From Acidobacteriota bacterium (lineage in GTDB: Bacteria > Acidobacteriota > UBA6911): DNA of 41,484 nt. Location: positions 1-41,484 of the forward strand of contig JAFNAG010000028.1 of the NCBI GenBank assembly GCA_017860135.1. Reading direction: 5' to 3'. This document shows, piece by piece, positions 33,195 to 39,951 of the stretch. The notes below the pieces were generated by a model. The model searched no databases. It was not told the DNA's origin and saw only the letters and a list, made by a program, of their open reading frames with translations. The first letter of the stretch is position 1. The number at the start of each line of letters is the position of its first letter. Both the position numbers and the translations under genes were made by a program.

Positions 33195-33893
33195 CTATTT
33201 TTTACCCTGGATGGAGATCAGCTCCACCTCAAAAAGGAGAGTGGAGTTCGGCCCGATGACGTTGCCGCGGGCGCTTTCACCGTAGGCCAGGCTTGCGGGG
33301 ATGAACAGCTGCCACTTGGATCCGACCGCCATCAGTTGCAGGGCCTCGGTCCAGCCTTTGATGACCCCCTTGACGGCGAATGTCGCAGGCTGGTTGCGCT
33401 TATAGGAGCTGTCGAACTCGGTTCCATCGATGAGAGTTCCCTTATAATGGCACACGACAGTATCTTCGAGAGCGGGTTTGTTTCCAGCGCCGGCCGTCAG
33501 TATTTTGTACTGCAGTCCGCTTGGAAGAGCGACAATTCCTTCCTTTGCCTTATTCTGCGCCAGGAATGCTTCCCCCTCTTTCTTGTTCTTCTCGGCGAGC
33601 ACTTTGGTGGCCTCAACCTGCTTCGCCTGCAATTGGCCTTGCAGTTCCGCGATCACGGCGCGGACTTCCGCCTCGGTCATCATCGCCTTGCCGCCAGAGA
33701 CTGCGTCTTTGAATCCCTGGCTGAAAAGCGCCGGTTCTATTTCTATGGACTGTTTTTTCAATTGATTCCCGAGATCCATGCCAAGCGCGTAGCTGAGCTT
33801 TTCCTTCTGACTCTTGAGCACCGGCGCATCCTGCGCCACGGCTGCCGAAACCAGCAGCAGGATCCCCCACACCATACCCCATCGAGTTTTCAT
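33195..33893 (-). CDS. Exported FKBP-type peptidyl-prolyl isomerase (Mip/FkpA-like)
   Basis: This periplasmic or membrane-associated folding helper has 232 residues. The signal peptide is MKTRWGMVWGILLLVSAAVA (1-20), with cleavage likely after AVA. An N-terminal dimerisation domain follows: LSYALGMDLGNQLKKQSIEI near 34-53, then a long helix rich in Gln, Lys and Ala to about residue 110. The C-terminal FKBP domain has LPSGLQYKIL, VVCHYKGTLIDGTEFDSSY, VIKGWTEALQLMAVGSKWQLFIPASLAYG and a final LLFEVELISI. This is the Mip/FkpA architecture. ATG 33893 has AAAGGGA upstream; the in-frame ATG at 33911 has none. It is a single gene. Confidence 0.93.
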   Translation of the reverse strand: MKTRWGMVWGILLLVSAAVAQDAPVLKSQKEKLSYALGMDLGNQLKKQSIEIEPALFSQGFKDAVSGGKAMMTEAEVRAVIAELQGQLQAKQVEATKVLAEKNKKEGEAFLAQNKAKEGIVALPSGLQYKILTAGAGNKPALEDTVVCHYKGTLIDGTEFDSSYKRNQPATFAVKGVIKGWTEALQLMAVGSKWQLFIPASLAYGESARGNVIGPNSTLLFEVELISIQGKK

Positions 33894-34047
33894 TCCAGTC
33901 CCTTTCGTCATGACGTGATCATCACAATCTGCGGAAGTATAGCAGAATAGCCAGCAGGCAGCTTAATCAATCGGTTCCCCGGGGTGCAATCGGTTGAGGT
34001 TGACGGCTTCCACTTCTCCCCTGCCTTCACTTTAGGAAGCCGCGAAC

Positions 34048-34096
34048 TGCACGAAAACGAGTAGAATGACGATATGGCCGAAGAAGTTTTCGTGCA
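34048..34096. promoter_or_regulatory. 11-base inverted repeat upstream of sugar kinase gene
   Basis: TGCACGAAAAC (34048-34058) and its exact complement GTTTTCGTGCA (34086-34096) are separated by 27 bases, 66 bases before the kinase start. It could be a leader-RNA hairpin or, less likely given the spacing, a binding site. It may also be a short relative of the CACGAA palindromes. No regulator gene adjoins. Confidence 0.45.
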
Positions 34097-34161
34097 ATTG
34101 TGTCTGTACTATCCGGTTCACCCTCCAACGAACGGCGGCAGGTCAGATCCTGAAACACACT

Positions 34162-35616
34162 ATGAACGATTTTGAGATGCCGTATGAGGTGCTCGAGTTC
34201 GAACGAGTTTTAAAAAAGCCCAACAGCGATCCGACCGGTTTGGCCGGGTATTTTTCCACCGGGGAAATCCTGCTGACGCGGGTTCCGGCGCGGCTCGACG
34301 TCATGGGGGGCATCGCCGACTACTCGGGCGCGAACGTCTGCGAGGGCGTCCTCGGACGGGGTCTGGCGATTGCCCTGCAGCCGCGCACCGACCGCACGCT
34401 GCGCATACGCACGATGCAGATCGGACGCAGGAGCTTACCCGTCGAGACCCGCATTCCGCTGGACTACTTCGAGACCGGCGAACGTCCCGCCGCCTACGCC
34501 GAGGTGAAGGAATTGTGCCAGTCCATGCCGCTGAGTTCCTGGGCGTCGTACATCGGGGGCAGCATCTTCACGCTTCTCAAAGAAGAGGCCGTGCCGTTGC
34601 GCTACGGCTTCAGCCTGCTGTTGCTTTCAGCCGTGCCGATGAATGTCGGCATCGGCAGCTCCGCCACCGCCGAGATCGCGACCATCCACTGCCTTCAGAC
34701 TTATCTGAGACTCAACCTGAGCCCGGCGCGCCTGGCACAGCTCGGGCAGGTCGCCGAAAATCAGGTGGTCGGCGCGCCCTGCGGCATCATGGATCAGATC
34801 GCGGTGACCAGCGGCAGGGAAGGCCGGCTCATCCACATCCTGTGCCGGCCCGGCAGGATCATGGGCGACGTCGAGATCCCTGAGGGCACCGCCTTCGCCG
34901 GGATCAACTCGATGGTGAAACATTCCGTTGCCGGGCCGTATTACACCGACGTGCGCATCGGCGCGTTCATGGGCAAGCGCATCATCAATCATCACCGGAG
35001 CCGGCTCGGCCAGCCGCCGGTAAACTACCTCACGGAGGTGTCGGCGGCGGACTTCCAGTCGCAATACCGCTCCCTCTTGCCGGAAAAGATCGTCGGCTCG
35101 GAATTCCTCGCCGCATTCGGTTCCCATGACGATCCGGTCACCACCGTTCAGCCCGACGGCGTCTATCGCGTCACTGGCCCCGCGGCTCACCCGGTCTGCG
35201 AAAACGAGCGTGTGCTGGCGTTCATGCAGGCCCTGCGCGAAGCGTGCAGCGGCGACGACAGGGCGCTGGAGACCGCCGGCGAGCAGATGTATCTGGCGCA
35301 CGAGAGTTATAAGTCCAATTGCAACCTGTCGTGCGAGGAGGTGGACCTGCTGGTCGAGTACGTGCGCAGGCGCGGCGCTGCCAAGGGACTGTTCGGAGCG
35401 AAGATCACGGGGGGCGGATCGGGAGGCACGGTCGCCGTATTCGGACGAGTGGATTCCCTCAAGCGGGAGGTCCCGCTCATCGCGCAGGAGTACAACCGGC
35501 GCACAGGCCTGGTGCCGGACGTTTTTGAAGGCACCTCGCCGGGAGCCCTGCAGTTCGGAGCGGTGCGTTACAGGTTCGGCGGCGAAGGCTGGGGCTCGCA
35601 CCACGAGACGACCTAG
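34162..35616 (+). CDS. GHMP-family sugar kinase, galactokinase/L-arabinokinase-like
   Basis: This ATP-dependent anomeric sugar kinase has 484 residues. The substrate motif RVPARLDVMGGIADYSG (about 40-56) is the galactokinase signature in the variant found in plant L-arabinokinases, where DVMGGIADYSG replaces the NLIGEHTDY of true galactokinases. The ATP loop is PMNVGIGSSATAEI (about 159-172). GAPCGIMDQ is the third conserved block, and the C-terminal KITGGGSGGTVAVFG (about 414-428) is the GHMP motif 3. It should make a sugar-1-phosphate. A GalU-like nucleotidyltransferase gene follows on the same strand, which suggests salvage of a free sugar to a UDP-sugar. ATG 34162 is my choice although its ribosome site is weak; 34066 is in frame but lies inside an inverted repeat. 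Confidence 0.87.
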   Translation: MNDFEMPYEVLEFERVLKKPNSDPTGLAGYFSTGEILLTRVPARLDVMGGIADYSGANVCEGVLGRGLAIALQPRTDRTLRIRTMQIGRRSLPVETRIPLDYFETGERPAAYAEVKELCQSMPLSSWASYIGGSIFTLLKEEAVPLRYGFSLLLLSAVPMNVGIGSSATAEIATIHCLQTYLRLNLSPARLAQLGQVAENQVVGAPCGIMDQIAVTSGREGRLIHILCRPGRIMGDVEIPEGTAFAGINSMVKHSVAGPYYTDVRIGAFMGKRIINHHRSRLGQPPVNYLTEVSAADFQSQYRSLLPEKIVGSEFLAAFGSHDDPVTTVQPDGVYRVTGPAAHPVCENERVLAFMQALREACSGDDRALETAGEQMYLAHESYKSNCNLSCEEVDLLVEYVRRRGAAKGLFGAKITGGGSGGTVAVFGRVDSLKREVPLIAQEYNRRTGLVPDVFEGTSPGALQFGAVRYRFGGEGWGSHHETT

Positions 35617-35656
35617 CGGCAACCGAACGGATCTCGATTTTATTGAGAAAATGGGA

Positions 35657-35704
35657 ACCACGAAACACACGAAAATTTTTCGTGTGTTTCGTGTATTTCG
35701 TGGT
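35657..35704. repeat. CACGAAACA-type hairpin between kinase and GalU-like genes
   Basis: ACCACGAAACACACGAAAA faces TTTTCGTGTGTTTCGTG with almost no loop, giving a strong stem with extra iteration (TATTTCGTGGT). It lies in the 125-base gap between two co-directional genes. It may attenuate transcription or stabilise the upstream mRNA, and it is one more member of the iterated-unit palindromes. Confidence 0.7.
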
Positions 35705-35741
35705 TTGCAGCTTTTGCGGATCGGATTTGCGGAATTGCCAC

Positions 35742-36635
35742 ATGAAAATTCGTAGGGCGGTCATTCCGGCGGCAGGCCTGGGCACGCGTCACTTCCCCGC
35801 ATCCCAGGCGCTAAAGAAGGAGCTGTTCCCGGTCGTGGGGCCGGACGGCATCGCGCGTGCCCTCCTTCACTACCACGTCCTGGAGTTGCTTGAGGCGGGG
35901 ATCGAGGAAATCGCAGTGATCACACAGCCGGGCAGCGAGGTGGAATTCGCCCGGTATTTTGCCGCGCCGGCTGCGGACTACCTGAAGAAGCTGGAAAAAC
36001 ACCCGGACCTGGCAAGGGAAGCGGCAATGCTCGGAGCCGCCGGGGACCACATTCGTTATGTCGTCCAGCATACACAGGAAGGTTATGGTCACGCCGTTTA
36101 CCAGGCGCGGGACTTCGCGGCGGGAGAAACGGTCCTGCTGCTTTTGGGTGACCATCTGTTCCGCAGCCGCGGCCGGTCCTGCTCCAGCCGCATGATCGAA
36201 ATCGCCGCGGCCGCACCGCACCGATCCATATCGGCGGTGAACCGCATCGGCCCGCAGGACCTCAGAGGCTACGGCACGATTGCAGGGCGCCGTCTCGCGG
36301 GAAATCCGCAAATGATCGAAGTTTCGGCCATCGTGGAGAAACCGGAAATCGGGCTCGCGCGCTCTCGCCTCAGAGTGGACGGGCTCCGAGAGGATGAGTT
36401 TCTCGGCTGGTTCGGCATGCACGCGCTCACTCCCTCGATTTTCGAAATCCTTGCCGAGATGATCCGTGACGGCGTGCGTGACGGTGGAGAGTTCCAGCTG
36501 ACTCGGGCTCAGGAAATCCAGCGCAGCCGCGAGGGATATCTTGCCTATGAAATGACCGCCGCCCGCCGCTACGACTTCGGCACCCCGCAGGATTACCTGG
36601 CAAGCCTGTCCGCATTTGCCCGCCCGGGAATTTGA
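35742..36635 (+). CDS. GalU-like UTP:sugar-1-phosphate uridylyltransferase
   Basis: This nucleotidyltransferase has 297 residues, the usual GalU size. The N-terminal motif is IPAAGLGTRHFPASQALKKE (8-27), where GalU has GLGTRFLPATKAxPKE; the catalytic Arg and Lys are kept but several neighbours are changed. Later blocks are HTQEGYGHAVYQAR near 108-121, VLLLLGDHLF near 129-138, VNRIGPQDLRGYGTI near 166-180, VEKPE near 200-204 and a C-terminal FGTPQDYL. It transfers UMP (or another NMP) to a sugar-1-phosphate. With the preceding kinase it could form a two-step salvage pathway. ATG 35742 begins the conserved N-terminus. DHLF in place of the usual DVL hints at a substrate other than glucose-1-phosphate, but this is inference. 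Confidence 0.87.
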   Translation: MKIRRAVIPAAGLGTRHFPASQALKKELFPVVGPDGIARALLHYHVLELLEAGIEEIAVITQPGSEVEFARYFAAPAADYLKKLEKHPDLAREAAMLGAAGDHIRYVVQHTQEGYGHAVYQARDFAAGETVLLLLGDHLFRSRGRSCSSRMIEIAAAAPHRSISAVNRIGPQDLRGYGTIAGRRLAGNPQMIEVSAIVEKPEIGLARSRLRVDGLREDEFLGWFGMHALTPSIFEILAEMIRDGVRDGGEFQLTRAQEIQRSREGYLAYEMTAARRYDFGTPQDYLASLSAFARPGI

Positions 36636-36667
36636 GCCCCTCCCTGGACGGATCAATCACGGGGCCG

Positions 36668-36729
36668 AAACAAGACCGCCACAGATTTCACGGATTTCAC
36701 AGAAGCGTACGTCCGCAAGATCTGTGGAT
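36668..36729 (+). repeat. CACAGATTTCACGGATTT element after GalU-like gene
   Basis: GCCACAGATTTCACGGATTTC (36668 onward, iterated 9-base unit), then ACAGAAGCG and, at 36718-36726, the complementary GATCTGTGG. It is an imperfect palindrome of the CACAGATTT kind, in a terminator position after the nucleotidyltransferase gene and 85 bases before the ADOP permease start. Confidence 0.55.
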
Positions 36730-36813
36730 TCTTCACGATCCAAATCATAGAAGCGGTTTCCAAAGTTGCAGAATAGGTGAACATCCCACGCGTGAATTTC
36801 GTACCCTCTCTAC

Positions 36814-39306
36814 ATGAGCAACCTGAAATTTGCCCTGCGGATGCTTTTGAGGACACCCTTCGTGACTTTCGTCGCCGTTGTCTCGCTGGCCCTTGGCATT
36901 GGCGCGAATACGGCGATCTTCTCGCTGTTTCACGAGATGCTGCTGCGCCCTCTTCCGGTGCGGCAACCGGCGGATCTCGTCAACCTTTCCGCACCGGGGC
37001 CGAAGCCCGGCTCACAGTCATGCAACCAGGCGGGAGACTGCGAGCAGGTCTTCAGTTACCCGATGTTCCGGGACCTGGAGAAAGTTCAAACCTGCTTCAC
37101 GGGCATCGCCGCGCATCGCCTGTTCAGCGCAAACCTCGCCTTCCGCGGCCAGACGCTGAACGGCCAGGGGGTGCTTGTTTCGGGAAGTTACTTCCCGGTG
37201 CTTGGTCTGCGGCCGGCGCTCGGCAGGCTGCTCGACGCACAGGACGACCGTGTGATCGGCGAATCCAACGTCGCCGTACTGAGCCATGCATACTGGCGGA
37301 GCCGTTTCGGCTCTGACACAGGCGTGATCAACCAACCGCTGACAGTCAACGGCCTGTCGATGACGATCGTCGGCGTGGCGCCGCAGGGTTTTACCGGCAC
37401 GACGCTCGGGTCGATGCCGCAGGTATTTGTGCCGATCACGATGCGGGAACGAATGCAGCCCAGCTTCAAGGGGATGAACGAAAGGAGGAACTACTGGGGG
37501 TACCTGTTTGCGCGGCTGAAACCGGGGGTTACCCTGGAACAGGCGCGCACAATGCTCATCGCCAACTACCGCGCGATTATCAATGAGGTCGAGGCGCCGC
37601 TCCAGAAAGGCATGAGCGATCAGACGATGGCACGCTTCCGGGAAAAGCCGATCCTCGTCGCACCCGGGGCGCACGGTCAGAGTGAGGTAACCCGGGAGGC
37701 TCGGCAGCCGCTGAGGTTGCTGATGGGCGTGACGGCGTTCGTGCTGGTCATCGCCTGCGCAAACGTCGCCAACCTGCTGCTCGCCCGCGGAGCGGCACGC
37801 GCCGCCGAAATGGCGGTACGGCTATCCATCGGCGCAAGCCGCTGGCAGCTTGTGCGCCAGCTCTTGATCGAATCCTGCATGCTGGCAGCGATTGCCGGCT
37901 GCGCCAGTTTCCTCGTTGCGCGCTGGACGCTGCACCTGATCGCTTCCCTCCTCCCATCGGAGGCAACCGTGGCGTTCCGGTTCGCGCTCGATACCCCCGT
38001 GCTCCTCTTTGCCGCCGCATTGACTCTCGGCACAGGTTTGCTCTTTGGGTTGTTCCCGGCGCTCCACAGCACACGTCCCGATCTGGTGTCGTCTCTCAAG
38101 GGTCAGGCCGGACAGCCGGGTGGATCGCGTTCGGCCGCACGATTCCGGACTGTACTCGCCACCGCGCAAATGGCGCTTTCGCTTGCCCTCCTTGTTGGCG
38201 CCGCCCTTTTTACCAAGAGCCTTGTCAATGTCAGCCGCGTGGACCTGGGTCTGAAGGTCGAAAACGTCGTAACCTTCAGCGTCTCACCGGTCCTGAACGG
38301 ATACGCTCCGCAGCGCTCTCAGGAGTTGTTCGAGCGCCTCGAGGACGAGCTGTCCGCATTTCCCGGCACTTCGGGGGTCGCAGGCGCGATGGTGCCGCTG
38401 CTCGGGGGAAGCAGCTGGGGAAACGACGTGTCGGTGCAGGGCTTCCCCGCCGGTCCGGACACTGACATGAACTCGCGCTACAACGCGATCGGCCCCGCCT
38501 ATTTCAGCACACTCGGCATCCCGTTGCTCTCCGGCCGCGAGTTCACGCGCTCCGACGCCATGGGCCGGGCGAAAGTGGCTGTCGTCAACGAGGCATTCGC
38601 GAAAAAATTCAATCTCGGACGCGATGCCGTGGGCAAGTTCATCGGCAACCGCGGGGGAGAACTCGACACCATGATCGTGGGCCTGGTGAAAAACGCGAAA
38701 TACAGCGAGGTGAAGCAGGAGGTGCCGCCGCTGTTCTTCCGACCCTACCGCCAGACTGAAAATGTCGGATCCCTCTCCTTCTACGCGCGGACATCGCTGG
38801 CCCCGGAGAGCCTGCTCGCCGCCATTCCCAAGGTGGTCGCAGGACTCGATCCGAACCTGCCGGTCGAAGAGCTTCGGACAATGCCCCAGCAGGTGCGCGA
38901 AAATGTGTTTCTCGACCGCATGATCAGCGTCCTGTCGACAGCCTTCGCCTGCCTGGCGACCGTGCTGGCGATGGTCGGGTTGTACGGAGTGCTGTCCTAC
39001 ACCGTGGCACAGCGATTCCGGGAGATCGGGTTGCGCATGGCGCTCGGCGCCTCGCCGGCGCGCGTGCGCGGCATGGTGCTGCGGCAGGTAGGCATGATGA
39101 CACTCATTGGCGGTGGAATCGGCGTGATCGCGGCCATCTTCCTCGGACGATTCGCGGAGTCGCTCCTCTATGAAATGCAGGGATCGGACCCGCTCGTTCT
39201 CTCGGCATCCGCCGTCATCCTAGCTCTCGTGGCGCTGTGCGCCGGAATCATTCCGGCGCATCGCGCGTCGCAGATCGACCCCATGCGCGCCCTGCGCTAC
39301 GAGTAA
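36814..39306 (+). CDS. ADOP-family FtsX/MacB-like permease
   Basis: This is an 830-residue membrane protein with two permease halves. TM1 is LRTPFVTFVAVVSLALGIGANTAIFSLF (about 9-37). A large MacB-type extracytosolic domain follows (about 38-290; ADLVNLS, SGSYFPVLGLRPALGR, PLTVNGLSMTIVGVAPQGF). Three TMs follow near 300-425 (VTAFVLVIACANVANLLLARG), then a second TM/extracytosolic unit (about 445-690) and three final TMs with a closing PAHRASQIDPMRALRYE. This duplicated orphan permease pattern is the ADOP family, multiplied in Acidobacteriota. No ATPase gene adjoins. Members probably act in export or in mechanical signalling across the envelope, but no substrate is established. ATG 36814 gives the family N-terminus though I see no good ribosome site. 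Confidence 0.92.
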   Translation: MSNLKFALRMLLRTPFVTFVAVVSLALGIGANTAIFSLFHEMLLRPLPVRQPADLVNLSAPGPKPGSQSCNQAGDCEQVFSYPMFRDLEKVQTCFTGIAAHRLFSANLAFRGQTLNGQGVLVSGSYFPVLGLRPALGRLLDAQDDRVIGESNVAVLSHAYWRSRFGSDTGVINQPLTVNGLSMTIVGVAPQGFTGTTLGSMPQVFVPITMRERMQPSFKGMNERRNYWGYLFARLKPGVTLEQARTMLIANYRAIINEVEAPLQKGMSDQTMARFREKPILVAPGAHGQSEVTREARQPLRLLMGVTAFVLVIACANVANLLLARGAARAAEMAVRLSIGASRWQLVRQLLIESCMLAAIAGCASFLVARWTLHLIASLLPSEATVAFRFALDTPVLLFAAALTLGTGLLFGLFPALHSTRPDLVSSLKGQAGQPGGSRSAARFRTVLATAQMALSLALLVGAALFTKSLVNVSRVDLGLKVENVVTFSVSPVLNGYAPQRSQELFERLEDELSAFPGTSGVAGAMVPLLGGSSWGNDVSVQGFPAGPDTDMNSRYNAIGPAYFSTLGIPLLSGREFTRSDAMGRAKVAVVNEAFAKKFNLGRDAVGKFIGNRGGELDTMIVGLVKNAKYSEVKQEVPPLFFRPYRQTENVGSLSFYARTSLAPESLLAAIPKVVAGLDPNLPVEELRTMPQQVRENVFLDRMISVLSTAFACLATVLAMVGLYGVLSYTVAQRFREIGLRMALGASPARVRGMVLRQVGMMTLIGGGIGVIAAIFLGRFAESLLYEMQGSDPLVLSASAVILALVALCAGIIPAHRASQIDPMRALRYE

Positions 39307-39315
39307 CATGCACAT

Positions 39316-39348
39316 CGGAGCCGCGACCGTGAGCAGCGTGCGGCTCCG
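39316..39348 (+). terminator. Hairpin CGGAGCCGC/GCGGCTCCG after permease gene
   Basis: A perfect 9-base stem with a 15-base loop starts ten bases after the ADOP permease stop. There is no T-run, so a Rho-independent terminator is uncertain; it may protect the mRNA 3' end or be a REP-like site. Confidence 0.5.
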
Positions 39349-39455
39349 GCAGCGCGGAAACCCGCCCGCTTGTTGACGCGCGGCTCTGTCGCGGCGCCGA
39401 ACTACCGGTCAACATCAGGCATTCATGGCGCTAAAGACCGTGATAGACTTGAGTA

Positions 39456-39653
39456 GTGAAGGTCCGCGAGGTGGTGAAGATGCTTGAGAGGGACGGATGG
39501 AACCTGGTGGTGGCAAGAGGGAGCCACCGTCAGTTCAAACATCCTGCCAAACCCGGACGCGTGACAGTGAGCGGCCATCCGGGAGACGACATGCCAAAGG
39601 GCACACTGGGCTCAGTGAAGCGGCAGGCCGGACCTCAGCGAGAAACACGATAA
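39456..39653 (+). CDS. hicA: HicA-type mRNA interferase toxin
   Basis: This small toxin of 65 residues has a dsRBD-like fold. KVREVVKMLERDGW (2-15) is the family opening, the catalytic His is in RGSHRQFKHP (His24), and PGRVTVSGHPGDDMPKGTLGSVKRQAG is the conserved second half. HicA proteins cleave mRNA in a ribosome-independent way. The start is GTG 39456. The stop TAA shares its last base with the ATG of the HicB gene, so the two are coupled. The C-terminal tail reads PQRETR, while a frame shifted by one base reads LSEKH, much closer to the usual QAGLSxEE ending. A late frameshift is possible and would change only the last residues. Confidence 0.88.
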   Translation: MKVREVVKMLERDGWNLVVARGSHRQFKHPAKPGRVTVSGHPGDDMPKGTLGSVKRQAGPQRETR

Positions 39654-39913
39654 TGAAAAAGCTTCAGTATCTTGTGCGCATCAGCAAGGATCCGGACAGC
39701 GACTGGGGCGCATCTGTTCCCGATCTGCCTGGATGTGTTGCGACGGGCAAAACACTCGATGCAGCGATACGCCGCATTCAGGCAGGCATCGAGTTGCACC
39801 TTCAGGGAATGCGTGAGGACGGATTGAAGCCGCCTCGACCGCGACATCGAGTGGTGATCCCCAAACGCACGTCACAGCATGTTGATTTCTATGCAACTAT
39901 AGAAGTCGCATAG
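39653..39913 (+). CDS. hicB: HicB-family antitoxin
   Basis: This short antitoxin has 86 residues. LQYLVRISKDPDSDWGASVPDLPGC (4-28) is the partial RNase H-like HicB fold, followed by ATGKTLDAAIRRIQAGIELHLQGMREDG and a basic PPRPRHRVVIPK. It has no recognisable C-terminal HTH or ribbon-helix-helix domain, so it belongs to the small HicB type, and autoregulation by DNA binding is not evident. It starts at ATG 39653, overlapping hicA by one base (TAATG). It neutralises HicA by direct binding in known systems. The stop is 38 bases before the end of the convergent S9 peptidase gene. Confidence 0.9.
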   Translation: MKKLQYLVRISKDPDSDWGASVPDLPGCVATGKTLDAAIRRIQAGIELHLQGMREDGLKPPRPRHRVVIPKRTSQHVDFYATIEVA

Positions 39914-39951
39914 CTGTGCATGCAGGGCCGCTCGCTGCGCGCGTTTTTGTC

